DNA of 64,000 nucleotides from a bacterium UBP2_UBA5202 (GCA_002412795.1 DHVS01000029.1:1-64000); one strand, 5' to 3'; positions 26,289-35,229 are shown, counted from the first letter of the stretch. Program-made: numbers and translations. The notes: generated by a model not told the origin, from the sequence alone.

Positions 26289-27041
26289 ATGCCTCCACAC
26301 AAAATCAAAACCCCGCCCTTCCTGCCCAGCATCTTTACCAGCGGCAACCTGTTCTGCGGGCTGCTGGCGATCATCGAGGCCTTCAACGGGAACTACTACC
26401 GGGGGGCCTGGCTTATAATCCTGGCCGGTTTCTTCGATTCCATTGACGGGATGGTGGCCCGGCTGACCCACCAGTACAGCCGTTTCGGGGCCGAGCTGGA
26501 TTCGCTGTCCGACCTGATCTCCTTCGTGCTGGCTCCCATGATCCTGATCTATCCCCTGACCCTGAAATCGCTGGGGATCTGGGGAAACCTGACCGCCTTT
26601 GTCTTTGTGGTGGCCGGGGCCATCCGGCTGGCCCGTTTCAACGCCAACCTGAAAAGCCTGACCGAAAAGGAGATCTTTCACGGCCTGCCCACCCCGGCGG
26701 CCGGAGGGGCGGTGGCCAGCTTCCTGCTTTTCAACAATGCCGTTTATTACGACCTGACCATGCTGCGGTTCATTCCTCTGGTCATAATCCTCCTGTCCAT
26801 CCTGATGGTCAGCAACATAGAGTATCCGCCCATACCCAAACTGGCCGCCGGAAGCCTGAAATCATATCTGGTCTACGCCGGTTTTCTGCTAGCGCTGATC
26901 GGAATAATAATGAAACCCAATTTGACAATTTTCCCCATACTGACCGGATACATTGTGTTCGGCCTGATATGGCGGGTGTACAAATCAAGCCACATCGAAA
27001 GATGGAAGAATAAAAGGAGAAAGAACGTTGCTGACAGCTGA
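26289..27041 (+). CDS. pssA: CDP-diacylglycerol-serine O-phosphatidyltransferase
   Basis: Integral membrane enzyme making phosphatidylserine from CDP-DAG and serine, the substrate for Psd. The CDP-alcohol phosphotransferase motif is complete: DSIDGMVARLTHQYSRFGAE followed by LDSLSDLISF (DG-x2-AR-x8-G-x3-D-x3-D). Six or so helices follow. The longest frame starts at 26205, but the ATG at 26289 begins with the usual short PPFLPSIFTSGNLFCG entry, giving about 250 residues. The end overlaps the purS start by 14 bases. Confidence 0.92.
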   Translation: MPPHKIKTPPFLPSIFTSGNLFCGLLAIIEAFNGNYYRGAWLIILAGFFDSIDGMVARLTHQYSRFGAELDSLSDLISFVLAPMILIYPLTLKSLGIWGNLTAFVFVVAGAIRLARFNANLKSLTEKEIFHGLPTPAAGGAVASFLLFNNAVYYDLTMLRFIPLVIILLSILMVSNIEYPPIPKLAAGSLKSYLVYAGFLLALIGIIMKPNLTIFPILTGYIVFGLIWRVYKSSHIERWKNKRRKNVADS

Positions 27042-27279
27042 AATCCGCGTTACTTTAAAGGAGGGGGTGTTGGACCCCCAGGGAACCACGCTCAACCGCT
27101 CCCTGGAGAATATCGGGTACAAGGGGCTGAAGGAGGTCCGGATGGGCAAGTTGATCCAGCTGACCCTGGACCTGAACGACCGGGCCCAGGCTAAAGAATT
27201 GGTGGAAGAGCTGTGCCTAAAGGTGCTGACCAACCCGGTGATTGAACAATACCAATTCACCATCGGGGAGGGCAAATGA
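27028..27279 (+). CDS. purS: Phosphoribosylformylglycinamidine synthase subunit PurS
   Basis: Small subunit of the three-part FGAM synthase. The 83 residues show EIRVTLKEGVLDPQGTTLNR, LENIGYKGLKEVRMGKLIQL and the C-terminal VIEQYQFTI, typical of PurS. The start is TTG at 27028 after a good AAGGAGAAAG site, inside the end of pssA. Its stop overlaps purQ by four bases. Genomes using PurS have the short PurL and a separate PurQ, as found here. Confidence 0.93.
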   Translation: MLTAEIRVTLKEGVLDPQGTTLNRSLENIGYKGLKEVRMGKLIQLTLDLNDRAQAKELVEELCLKVLTNPVIEQYQFTIGEGK

Positions 27280-27974
27280 AGTTCGGCGTCATCACCTTTC
27301 CCGGCTCCAACTGCGATTACGACTGCCACCAGGCGGTGGAGGAAGGGCTGGGCTTAAAGCCGGTCCGGATCTGGCACCGGGAGACCGACCTGCAGGGCTG
27401 CGACTGCATCATCCTGCCCGGGGGGTTCTCCTACGGCGATTACCTGAGGACCGGGGCCATCGCCCGCTTTTCCCCGGTGATGCAGAAGGTGAAGGAGCAT
27501 GCCGAACGGGGCGGCTTGGTGATCGGCATCTGCAACGGCTTTCAGATATTACTGGAATCCGGGCTACTACCCGGGGCCATGATGGTCAACCGGGGTCTGC
27601 AGTTCGTTTGCCAGACGGTCAACCTCTCGGTGGAAAGAAACGATCTGGCTTTTACCAATAAATTAGAAAAGAAACAGGTGATCCGGATCCCCATCGCCCA
27701 CAAGGAGGGCAACTACTACCTTGACCAAAGGTCACTGAAGGAACTGGAGGACAACCACCAGGTGGTGTTCCGCTACTGCGATCAGAACGGCCGGATCTCG
27801 GACGCCGAAAACCCCAACGGATCGCAGAACAACATCGCCGGCATCGTCAACCAAAAGGGCAATGTGCTGGGGATGATGCCCCATCCCGAACGGGCCATGG
27901 AAGCGCTGCTGGGCTCGGACCAGGGCCGGTTGATTTTCGACTCGATCAAAGCCCATCTGCAAAAAGTTGGATGA
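27276..27974 (+). CDS. purQ: Phosphoribosylformylglycinamidine synthase subunit PurQ
   Basis: Class I glutamine amidotransferase that supplies ammonia to PurL. KFGVITFPGSNCDYDCHQAV starts the protein, the nucleophile Cys is in VIGICNGFQILLESGLLPG, and the His-Glu pair is in GMMPHPERAMEALL. It has 232 residues. It is four-base coupled to purS upstream and to an HD-GYP gene downstream (overlap 27971-27974). Confidence 0.96.
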   Translation: MKFGVITFPGSNCDYDCHQAVEEGLGLKPVRIWHRETDLQGCDCIILPGGFSYGDYLRTGAIARFSPVMQKVKEHAERGGLVIGICNGFQILLESGLLPGAMMVNRGLQFVCQTVNLSVERNDLAFTNKLEKKQVIRIPIAHKEGNYYLDQRSLKELEDNHQVVFRYCDQNGRISDAENPNGSQNNIAGIVNQKGNVLGMMPHPERAMEALLGSDQGRLIFDSIKAHLQKVG

Positions 27975-28711
27975 AAAACAAGCCTGCCCATAAAAAAACC
28001 GATGTGGCTGCCATCACCTCCCTTTTGGTCCGGCTGGACCGGATACTGGCCGGTCCCAAAGACGGGCTTTTGCCCAGCCTCCGCAAATTAGCCAAAGAGG
28101 TGGACCAGCTGGTGCCCTATTATGACGGGCACATGGTGCGGGTCACCTTTTATTCCCTGGCCATTGGTCTGAAGATGGACCTTTCCAGGGAAGACCTGTT
28201 AACACTGGAAGTGGCGGCCCTGTTGCACGACTTCGGCAAGCTGGGGGTGGACGAGTACACTTTGGAAAAAGAGGACCAGCTCAGCGATGACGAAGTGGTG
28301 GAGATCCACCACCACGCCGAACGGGGCTTTCACATCCTTTCGGGATTTGCCAAACTGGAACAGGCGGCGGTGATCATCCGCGACCACCACGAGAAATACG
28401 ACGGCAGCGGCTATCCGGCCCACAAACGGGGTCCTGCAATCTCCCTTTTGGCCAGGATCATCGCGGTGGCCGACGCCTACGACGCCATGACCGCCGACCG
28501 GCCCTATCACAAGGGCCTGCCCCAAAAGAAGGCCGAGGCCGAACTGCTGGCCCACGCCGGCAAACAGTTCGATCCCCAGGTGGTGGATTATTTTGTCAAC
28601 CACATCAAGAACAAGAAACCCAGGGCCAAACGCCCAAAGAGCAGGGGTTCCATTTCCTCTGGCAAGAACCAGTTCACCGAGTATCTCCCGGTCTTCTATA
28701 ATTACTACTGA
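27971..28711 (+). CDS. HD-GYP domain phosphohydrolase
   Basis: Candidate cyclic-dinucleotide phosphodiesterase. The metal-binding HD is in EVAALLHDFGKLGVDEYTLE. The HD-GYP signature reads IRDHHEKYDGSGYPAHKRG, and the later ARIIAVADAYDAMTADRPYH carries further ligands. The 246 residues include a short N-terminal helical part without a receiver domain. It is translationally coupled to purQ (ATGA) and placed between purQ and purL, an odd site for a signalling enzyme. The basic tail (KNKKPRAKRPKSRG) is unusual. Confidence 0.88.
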   Translation: MKNKPAHKKTDVAAITSLLVRLDRILAGPKDGLLPSLRKLAKEVDQLVPYYDGHMVRVTFYSLAIGLKMDLSREDLLTLEVAALLHDFGKLGVDEYTLEKEDQLSDDEVVEIHHHAERGFHILSGFAKLEQAAVIIRDHHEKYDGSGYPAHKRGPAISLLARIIAVADAYDAMTADRPYHKGLPQKKAEAELLAHAGKQFDPQVVDYFVNHIKNKKPRAKRPKSRGSISSGKNQFTEYLPVFYNYY

Positions 28712-28731
28712 ACCAATACCTTCGGGGACTT

Positions 28732-28832
28732 ACCACGGAAACACGGAAAAAGGAAACACGGAATTATATATACTTGATATACACGAATGAAGTGTTCCTC
28801 TTTTCATAACTTCCGTGCTTCAGTGGTAAAAG
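28732..28832. repeat. Intergenic inverted repeat, CCACGGAAACACGGA copy
   Basis: TTACCACGGAAACACGGAAA (28730-28749) and TTCCGTGCTTCAGTGGTAAA (28810-28829) are long complementary ends with an AT-rich core. It separates the HD-GYP gene from purL inside an otherwise tight operon. Confidence 0.7.
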
Positions 28833-28886
28833 TTAACCGGATAAGTCTCAATCCGTAATTCAAACCACAAGGATATATAAAACTTA

Positions 28887-31178
28887 ATGAGCAAGTCGCA
28901 AGAACCCCAGGTTGACCTGAAGCTGGCCGAAAGTTTCGGACTGAATACCGAGGAATATCAGAGCATCCTTAAGATCATGGGCCGTACCCCCAGCTACACC
29001 GAGCTGGGCATATTCTCGGTGCTGTGGTCCGAACACTGCTCCTACAAGAATTCCAAGGCCATGCTCAAACTCTTTCCCACCCGGGCCGCCCAGGTGCTGC
29101 AGGGGCCGGGCGAGAACGCCGGCATCGTGGACATCGGCGACGGGCTGGGGGTGGCCATGAAGGTGGAGAGCCACAACCATCCCTCGGCCATCGAGCCCTA
29201 CCAGGGGGCGGCCACCGGCATCGGCGGGATACTGCGCGACATCTTCACCATGGGGGCCCGGCCCATCGCCCTGATGGACCCGCTATACTTCGGTTCGCTG
29301 GACGACGCCCACGTCCGCCACCTGTTCGGGGGGGTGGTCTCCGGCATCGCCGACTACGGCAACTGCGTGGGGGTGCCCACCGTCGGCGGTTCGGTGTTCT
29401 TCGACGAATCCTACACCACCAATCCGCTGGTCAACGTGCTGGCTTTGGGCATCGTTGAGAACAAGAAGATCATGAAAGGCATCGCCAAGGGCATTGGGAA
29501 CATCATCCTGGCGGTGGGGGCCACCACCGGCCGCGACGGCATCCACGGAGCCACCTTCGCCAGCGAGGAACTGAGCGAGCAGTCGGCCGCCAAGCGGCCC
29601 TCGGTCCAGATCGGCGATCCTTTTACCAAGAAACTTCTGCTGGAAGCCACCCTGGAGCTGATAGACTCCGGACTGGCGGTGGGCATTCAGGACATGGGGG
29701 CGGCCGGCCTGACCAGCTCCTCCATAGAAATGGCTTCCCGGGCCCGGACCGGCATCGAGATGGATGTCTCCAAAATACCGCTGCGCGAAACCGGGATGAC
29801 CCCTTACGAGATCATGCTGTCCGAATCCCAGGAGCGGATGGTGGTGGTGGCCCCCCCGGAGAATGCGGACAAGATCAAGGCCCTCTTCGACAAGTGGGAA
29901 CTGCACTGCGCGGTGATAGGCAGGGTGACAGGTGACGGAAAGGTCAGGATCAAGTGGCAGGACGAGGTCTTCGCCGACATCCCGGTCAAGGCCCTGGTGG
30001 ACGACGCCCCGGTCTACCACCGGGAGAGCAAGGAGCCGGAATATCTGGCCGAACTGCATAAATTCGACCAGGGAAAAGTGGAACAGCCCAAGGATCTCAA
30101 TAAAACGCTTCTTCAACTTTTAGCGGCGCCCACCATCGCCAGCAAACGCTGGGTCTATAAACAATATGACCACCAGGTCCGCACCAATACCGCGGTGCTG
30201 CCGGGCTCGGACGCGGCGGTTCTAAGAGTGCGGGGAACCAAGAAGGCCATCGCCCTGACCACCGACTGCAACGGGCGCTATGTCTACCTGGAGCCGTTCA
30301 CCGGGGCCGCCATCGCGGTGGCCGAGGCCGCCCGCAACCTGGCTTGCTCCGGGGCCAGGCCCCTGGGCCTGACCGACTGCCTTAATTTCGGAAATCCCTA
30401 CAAGCCGGAGGTCTTTTACCAGTTCAAACGCTCGGTGGAGGGCATCATCGCGGCCTGCAATTCACTGCAGATACCGGTGATCTCCGGCAACGTCAGTTTT
30501 TACAACGAGAGCCTGACCCACAGCGTCTATCCCACGCCGCTGATAGGAATGGTTGGCCTGATAGAGAATCTGGCGGACATCACCACCCAGTGGTTCAAAC
30601 AAGAGGGGGACGTGGTCTATCTGGCCGGTAACCTGAGCTCCAAGCCGGACATCGGCGGGTCGGAGTATCTTAAGACTGTCCACAAATTAGTGACCGGAAA
30701 GTGCCCGGAACTGGACCTGGAAAAGGAAAAGGCCCTGCACAGCTTTTTGCTGTCTGCCATAAGCTCCAAGCTGCTGCGATCGGCGCATGACTGTTCCGAG
30801 GGCGGGGTGGCGGTGGCTTTGGCCGAGTGCTGCATCAGTGACCTCTCCACTTCGCAAGAAAAAATTAAAGTAAACCTCAGTGCAGGCCCCAACCCCTCTC
30901 CCGAAAGGCGAGGGGAGCTGGGTTTGGACGCTGACATCAGCGGACTGGCTGGAAGGAGCGATCTCAAACTGTTTGCCGAGAACCAGTCCCGGGCCATAGT
31001 ATCCTGCCAAGCTGCCGATGTTGAGAAGTTGGAAGCCGAAGCCAAACGTCTTGGGGTTGAAGTTATGAAGTTAGGGAAGGTGGGAAGCAATAGATTTGTC
31101 ATCAAGGGGATGGTCGACTTGCCGGTGAGCGAGTTGAGGAAGGCCTGGGAAGAGGCGATACCTGATAAGATGAGGTAA
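28887..31178 (+). CDS. purL: FGAM synthase subunit PurL (small type)
   Basis: ATP-dependent amidation of FGAR using ammonia from PurQ, with PurS as partner. The 763-residue protein shows GRTPSYTELGIFSVLWSEHC, VAMKVESHNHPSAIEPYQGA, IGGILRDIFTMGARPIAL, DMGAAGLTSSSIEMA and the second AIRS half with DCSEGGVAVALAECC. Near residues 665-690 there is a short extra block (GPNPSPERRGELG) encoded by a palindromic repeat at 30891-30924. The frame is intact. Transcription probably comes from the purS promoter or from the upstream spacer. Confidence 0.96.
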   Translation: MSKSQEPQVDLKLAESFGLNTEEYQSILKIMGRTPSYTELGIFSVLWSEHCSYKNSKAMLKLFPTRAAQVLQGPGENAGIVDIGDGLGVAMKVESHNHPSAIEPYQGAATGIGGILRDIFTMGARPIALMDPLYFGSLDDAHVRHLFGGVVSGIADYGNCVGVPTVGGSVFFDESYTTNPLVNVLALGIVENKKIMKGIAKGIGNIILAVGATTGRDGIHGATFASEELSEQSAAKRPSVQIGDPFTKKLLLEATLELIDSGLAVGIQDMGAAGLTSSSIEMASRARTGIEMDVSKIPLRETGMTPYEIMLSESQERMVVVAPPENADKIKALFDKWELHCAVIGRVTGDGKVRIKWQDEVFADIPVKALVDDAPVYHRESKEPEYLAELHKFDQGKVEQPKDLNKTLLQLLAAPTIASKRWVYKQYDHQVRTNTAVLPGSDAAVLRVRGTKKAIALTTDCNGRYVYLEPFTGAAIAVAEAARNLACSGARPLGLTDCLNFGNPYKPEVFYQFKRSVEGIIAACNSLQIPVISGNVSFYNESLTHSVYPTPLIGMVGLIENLADITTQWFKQEGDVVYLAGNLSSKPDIGGSEYLKTVHKLVTGKCPELDLEKEKALHSFLLSAISSKLLRSAHDCSEGGVAVALAECCISDLSTSQEKIKVNLSAGPNPSPERRGELGLDADISGLAGRSDLKLFAENQSRAIVSCQAADVEKLEAEAKRLGVEVMKLGKVGSNRFVIKGMVDLPVSELRKAWEEAIPDKMR
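30885..30926. repeat. Short palindromic repeat in frame within purL
   Basis: The hairpin CCCCTC (30893-30898) / GAGGGG (30910-30915) is flanked by CCCAACCC-like and CTGGGTT ends. It resembles the CCCTCTCC...GGAGAGGG repeats in the spacer at 39430-39675. The encoded residues lie where PurL proteins normally have no extra proline-rich block. Confidence 0.55.
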
Positions 31179-31180
31179 TA

Positions 31181-31936
31181 ATGGAAAAATCAAAAGATAT
31201 AATTACTAGAAATATAAAACAGATAGTGACCATTGTTCTAACAATAATCATTACTGTCTGTGTTTCTGGATTTATTATATTTTACTATCAAGAGTCGCGA
31301 ATCAATAAAAAAGTAACCGAAGCAATTGGTAAAATAACAGACGAAGAAGTCTTAAAAGCAACAATGGTAGTGCAAAGAGATAATTATAGTTTAAAAGCTG
31401 AAAATCAATTATTTAAAAATCAGATAGATGAGCAAAAGAATTATTTAGCTAATATAAAATTGAACGCAATTCGGCACAAAGATTCAATTGATAATATTGA
31501 GGATCATACTGATGGATATTTTAGAGAATTAAGCTTTTTACGCGATAAAAATTATTATATTTTAAAAGAAGCATTAGTTTGGTCAAAAAGGGACCCGTTA
31601 TATTTCTATTTAGAGAAATTGAAAGACCCTGATTTTGTCAGCACCTATGGTGATGACGGTCGCATCTGGCATATTGCTGCTGAAGAACTAGGTGCACTGG
31701 GTAAACCAGCGATACCATTTTTGATTAAAAAGCTCAGCACAAAAGATCCATATGAGCTAAACCAAGTATTTTATGCGTTGCATTTAGCGTATCAACGAGA
31801 AAACGTAAAAGAATTCACTAATAGTGAAATGTTGCCGGAATATTCGTATGGTTTCCCTGTGCCTGCCACTAAACACAAGATAGTGATAAAAAGTTGGACA
31901 GATTGGTTTAATAAGTATAAATCAAATTGGCCTTGA
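31181..31936 (+). CDS. AT-rich membrane-anchored coiled-coil protein
   Basis: Not recognised. The 251 residues have a single transmembrane helix (about 13-36, VTIVLTIIITVCVSGFIIFY) and then a heptad-rich stretch (about 40-105, KVTEAIGKITDEEVL...SLKAENQLFKNQ). The soluble C-terminal part contains RIWHIAAEELGALGKPAIPF, resembling one HEAT-like repeat. AT-rich composition and codon use differ from purL directly upstream (two-base gap), suggesting acquisition. The location of the C-terminal part is uncertain. Confidence 0.62.
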   Translation: MEKSKDIITRNIKQIVTIVLTIIITVCVSGFIIFYYQESRINKKVTEAIGKITDEEVLKATMVVQRDNYSLKAENQLFKNQIDEQKNYLANIKLNAIRHKDSIDNIEDHTDGYFRELSFLRDKNYYILKEALVWSKRDPLYFYLEKLKDPDFVSTYGDDGRIWHIAAEELGALGKPAIPFLIKKLSTKDPYELNQVFYALHLAYQRENVKEFTNSEMLPEYSYGFPVPATKHKIVIKSWTDWFNKYKSNWP

Positions 31937-32025
31937 TTTTATTAAGCTAAGAAAGAGATTATACCGGGAAAGATGAAGTAACTTTCCCAAGAAAATTTGC
32001 AAACCAAGGTAAAAGGGGATCAACA

Positions 32026-32250
32026 ATGCCGGCAAAAAATATTTCTACTGCGGCCAACAATCTAAATATTACCATAACCGTTGAACAGGTAGTAAAGGCG
32101 CTGAACGGCCTTAACGCAAAACAACGGAGCGCCTTTATTGAGGACCTGCTGGCCGCCACCAATTCCGAATATTTGGCAAGCATCAAGGAAGCGCGGTCCG
32201 ATTACCGGCACGGCCGGGTAAAAAGCCACAAGGATGTTTTCGGCTCGTAA
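32026..32250 (+). CDS. Antitoxin of a RelE/ParE-type toxin-antitoxin pair
   Basis: The 74-residue protein begins MPAKNISTAANNLNITITVE and ends with a short acidic/basic segment (KEARSDYRHGRVKSHKDVFG) like the toxin-wrapping tails of RelB- or ParD-like antitoxins. It lies two bases upstream of a RelE-like toxin gene. The N-terminal fold (EQVVKALNGLNAKQRSAFIE) is helical, but I cannot assign it to a named family. An antitoxin role follows mainly from position and size. Confidence 0.78.
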   Translation: MPAKNISTAANNLNITITVEQVVKALNGLNAKQRSAFIEDLLAATNSEYLASIKEARSDYRHGRVKSHKDVFGS

Positions 32251-32252
32251 CT

Positions 32253-32510
32253 ATGGCCTATAATCTGGTGTACACCAATTCCACTTGCCGGGATATTGAC
32301 AAGCTTGATTGTTCTGTTAAATCACGATTAAAACTGGCTTTGGAAAGGCTGGCGTTAGATCCCTGGCATAACATAGAAGCTCTGCGCAATTCTTCATTAG
32401 GCAGTTACCGGATGCGCTTGGGAAACTACCGGGTGATATTTGACATTGAAGGGCCGGATATCGTGATCTTGCGGGTGGGCCACAGAAGGGAAATATACCG
32501 GGGAAGATGA
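32253..32510 (+). CDS. RelE/ParE family toxin
   Basis: The 85-residue protein has the RelE/ParE pattern: YNLVYTNSTCRDIDKLDCSV at the start, LERLALDPWHNIEALRNSSL in the middle, then GSYRMRLGNYRVIFDI and VILRVGHRREIYR at the C-terminus, which carries the basic residues that contact mRNA in RelE-like ribosome-dependent RNases. It is directly downstream of its antitoxin and followed by a strong terminator. A gyrase-targeting ParE role cannot be excluded. Confidence 0.9.
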   Translation: MAYNLVYTNSTCRDIDKLDCSVKSRLKLALERLALDPWHNIEALRNSSLGSYRMRLGNYRVIFDIEGPDIVILRVGHRREIYRGR

Positions 32511-32520
32511 AATAATAACA

Positions 32521-32550
32521 AAAGCCCAGGCAGTAATGCCTGGGCTTTTT
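32521..32550. terminator. Intrinsic terminator after the TA pair
   Basis: The stem AAAGCCCAGGCA / TGCCTGGGCTTT with loop GTAA is followed by a T run. It lies between the toxin gene and the convergent methyltransferase and can work in both directions. Confidence 0.93.
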
Positions 32551-32562
32551 CTCTTTAAGAGG

Positions 32563-33447
32563 TCATCCATATCTGGCAAAAATACTGCAGGGTAGGCTTC
32601 GTCCCGTATCCTTCTCTTCCAAATGCAGTTCACCGCATTCTATCTTTTTCAACGGCAGAATATCTGCCAAAAGATTCTTCAGCGCCTGGGCCGAGAAATT
32701 GGTGGAATAAGCGTTGACCAGAAAGAACAGCGGCTCATCGGACAATATTTTGCCGCAGGCGTTTATCAGCTCCGGCACGTCGTCCCCGAAACGGAATATC
32801 TTTCCCTTGTGGTCACGGCCGAACGAAGGCGGATCCATGATCACCGCGTCGTACCGGGCCTTTCTTTTTACCTCCCGCTCCACAAACTTTGAGCAATCGT
32901 CTACTATCCAGCGAAAGGATGTTTCCTTCATCCCCGAGAGGGCGGCGTTGTGCCTGGCCCACAGGGCGGCCGGCTTGGAGGAATCCACCTGGGTCACCTT
33001 GGCCCCGGCCGCGGCGGCGGCCACCGTGGCCGCCCCGGTGTAGCCGAATAGGTTCAGGATGTTGGGCTGGTATCCGCATTCCCTGATCAGCTCTCCACAC
33101 CAGTCCCAGTTCACCGCCTGCTCGGGAAAGATGCCGGTATGCTTGTATGGCGAAAGCTTAAGCTCGAACTTTAAACTTTGATAACTGAAGATCCACGGTT
33201 TATCTGACCATTTTCCAATTTCCCATCCATTCGTCTGTGGGGCAGGGTGGCCTTTCTCAGGACAGGTTTTCCCATTTAAAAAGCGGGCATCCGCCCGGCT
33301 CCAGAAGCTGTCGTCCAGCTTTCTTTCCCAGACCGCATTGGGCTCGGGCCTCGAGATCAGCCGCCCGGAAAAGCGCTCCAGCTTTTGCCCCCGGCCGCTG
33401 TCCAGCAGCTGGTGGTCTTTGAGATTTGTAGGATGGAGAATGTTCAT
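32563..33447 (-). CDS. RlmI/RlmK-like SAM-dependent rRNA methyltransferase
   Basis: Rossmann-fold methyltransferase, probably modifying 23S rRNA cytosine or guanine. The core has HTGIFPEQAVNWDWCGELIR, motif I in ILNLFGYTGAATVAAAAAGA, KVTQVDSSKPA, and the catalytic-type YDAVIMDPPSFGRD. The 294 residues lack the N-terminal PUA domain of RlmI. A segment GKTCPEKGHPAPQTNGWE (about residues 58-75) looks longer than in relatives. It is convergent to the TA pair and divergent from purF. Confidence 0.85.
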   Translation of the reverse strand: MNILHPTNLKDHQLLDSGRGQKLERFSGRLISRPEPNAVWERKLDDSFWSRADARFLNGKTCPEKGHPAPQTNGWEIGKWSDKPWIFSYQSLKFELKLSPYKHTGIFPEQAVNWDWCGELIRECGYQPNILNLFGYTGAATVAAAAAGAKVTQVDSSKPAALWARHNAALSGMKETSFRWIVDDCSKFVEREVKRKARYDAVIMDPPSFGRDHKGKIFRFGDDVPELINACGKILSDEPLFFLVNAYSTNFSAQALKNLLADILPLKKIECGELHLEEKDTGRSLPCSIFARYG

Positions 33448-33556
33448 GAAATGATGATACTATAAAAAGGGCGGGGCAGTCAACTGATTTTCTGTGCGCG
33501 AATTGACTGTATTCAGGATTCCATATTCAGTATTCATCCCCCGGTGCTTGTTTTTG

Positions 33557-33584
33557 TTGACAAGATGCATATTTATGATATAAT
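33557..33584 (+). promoter_or_regulatory. Strong sigma-70-type promoter of purF
   Basis: A perfect -35 TTGACA (33557-33562), a 16-base spacer and a perfect -10 TATAAT (33579-33584) place the start at about 33591, some 43 bases before the purF ATG. No clear PurR-like operator is visible. Confidence 0.85.
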
Positions 33585-33633
33585 TCTCATATAAACAGCC
33601 CGTTAACTATTTCATACTTTTCAATTTATCAAT

Positions 33634-34986
33634 ATGTGCGGAGTCTGCGGAATATTCAACCACGAAAAGGCCTCGGAGGTCCTTTACCTGGGGCTTTTCG
33701 CCCTGCAGCACCGGGGGCAGGACAACGCCGGGATGGCGGTGTGGGACGGCCAGCAGTCTATGATCGTCAAGGACAAGGGGCTGGTGTTCGACATATTCAA
33801 GCCCGGGGTGCTGGCGGAGCTTAAGGGCCGGATGGGCATCGGCCACACCCGGTACCCCACCGCCGGCGACAGCTCCATCGCCAACGCCCAGCCCCATTAC
33901 GCCGAGACCAGGGAAGGCCGGATGGTGATCGTCTCCAACGGCGACATCACCAACATGCTGGAGCAGACCCGCTACCTTAAGTCCCAGGGCTTCACCCCCT
34001 ACGGCTCCAACGACGCCGAGGTGATCGTGGCCAGTATCGCCTGTTATTATGAACAGGAGCGCGACATGGCCAAGGCCGTCAAAAGGATGATGGAGACCGT
34101 GCTGGGCAGTTATTCGGCCATCCTGATGTTTCAGGGCGCCATGTACGTCTTCCGCGATCCGCTGGGCATCCGGCCGCTGGCCATGGGGCACAAGGGGGCT
34201 ACCAGGATTTTCGCCTCCGAAAGCTGCGCCATAGACACCATCGGCGGAATTTACGAGCGCGAAGTGGCCCCGGGCGAACTGCTGATCGTCACTGACCAGG
34301 GAGTGGAGAACCGGATGCTGGCGGAAAAGAAGCCCTACAAACACTGCGTTTTTGAACACATTTACTTTTCCCGGCCGGACAGCGTGATCTTCGGCGAAAG
34401 CGTGGCCAAAAAGCGCTTCATGATGGGCCAGCGCCTGGCCAGCGAGCAGTACACCGGGGCCGATTTCGTGATGCCGGTGCCCGATTCCTCCAACAACGCC
34501 GCTTTGGGCTTTGCCGAGGAGAACGGCATACCATACAAGCTGGCTCTTATCCGCAGCCACTACATTGGGCGGACCTTCATCGGCTCCACCCAGGAGATCC
34601 GGGATTTTGCCGTCAGGCTGAAATTCAACCCGGTCAAAAGCATTGTGGCCGGCAAGAAGGCCGCAGTGGTGGACGATTCCATAGTAAGGGGGACCACCTC
34701 CAAGAAGATAATGGGGATGATCAAAGAGGCCGGAGCGGAGCAGATCCACCTGAGGATAGCATCGCCGCCCATCAAACACCCCTGTTTTTACGGAGTGGAT
34801 ACGCCCCGGATCAGCGAACTGATAGCCTCCACCAAGTCGGTGGAGGAGATCCGGGAGTTTGTGGGGGTGGACAGTCTGAATTACCTGACCCTGGCCGGGC
34901 TAAAATCCTGTTTGGAAAGGCCCCAGGACTTCTGTTTCGCCTGCCTGGACGGGAAATACCCGATCGAACCGCCTACAACCAAGTAA
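33634..34986 (+). CDS. purF: Amidophosphoribosyltransferase
   Basis: First committed step of purine synthesis: PRPP plus glutamine to phosphoribosylamine. Cys2 of MCGVCGIFNHEKASE is the glutaminase nucleophile after Met removal (no propeptide). GHTRYPTAGDSSIANAQPHY and SNGDITN follow. The PRTase domain has the PRPP loop AAVVDDSIVRGTTSKKI and VMPVPDSSNNAALGFAEE. Cysteines in HPCFYGVDTP and CLERPQDFCFACLDG suggest an Fe-S cluster as in the Bacillus enzyme. It has 450 residues. Confidence 0.97.
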   Translation: MCGVCGIFNHEKASEVLYLGLFALQHRGQDNAGMAVWDGQQSMIVKDKGLVFDIFKPGVLAELKGRMGIGHTRYPTAGDSSIANAQPHYAETREGRMVIVSNGDITNMLEQTRYLKSQGFTPYGSNDAEVIVASIACYYEQERDMAKAVKRMMETVLGSYSAILMFQGAMYVFRDPLGIRPLAMGHKGATRIFASESCAIDTIGGIYEREVAPGELLIVTDQGVENRMLAEKKPYKHCVFEHIYFSRPDSVIFGESVAKKRFMMGQRLASEQYTGADFVMPVPDSSNNAALGFAEENGIPYKLALIRSHYIGRTFIGSTQEIRDFAVRLKFNPVKSIVAGKKAAVVDDSIVRGTTSKKIMGMIKEAGAEQIHLRIASPPIKHPCFYGVDTPRISELIASTKSVEEIREFVGVDSLNYLTLAGLKSCLERPQDFCFACLDGKYPIEPPTTK

Positions 34987-35229
34987 ACTGGGAAATCGTT
35001 ATTCGTTAATCGTAAATCGCTGAACCAAGCTTCCAGTGTTCCTTTTGCTTGTAAATTCCAAATCGTAAATTGTAAATAGTAGATAGTTTATGCATAAAGC
35101 GGGCCAAGTATTTCATTTTTGACTGTCCATGCCAAACAAAAAATAAAATTTTGCAAAATATTTTACAAAACTATTGACTTTAAAATAAAAATGTGGTTAT
35201 ATAATAAAAAGCAAGGAGAAAGGTTCAAT
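34987..35229. repeat. Spacer with repeated AATCGTAAAT-like words
   Basis: Several near repeats of TTATTCGTTAATCGTAAATCG (on average about 10 bases apart) lie at 34999-35020, with related AAATCGTAAATTGTAAAT at 35060-35078. The distal half is very AT-rich and precedes the CsgG gene. There is no clear gene and no strong promoter hexamers. Confidence 0.4.

Noticed and set aside
29283..30116. 277-residue minus-strand frame within purL
   Set aside because: Antisense shadow of a conserved enzyme, with no motif and no ribosome-binding site.
33607..34779. 390-residue minus-strand frame opposite purF
   Set aside because: purF motifs and its consensus promoter settle the strand. The antisense frame is a composition artefact.
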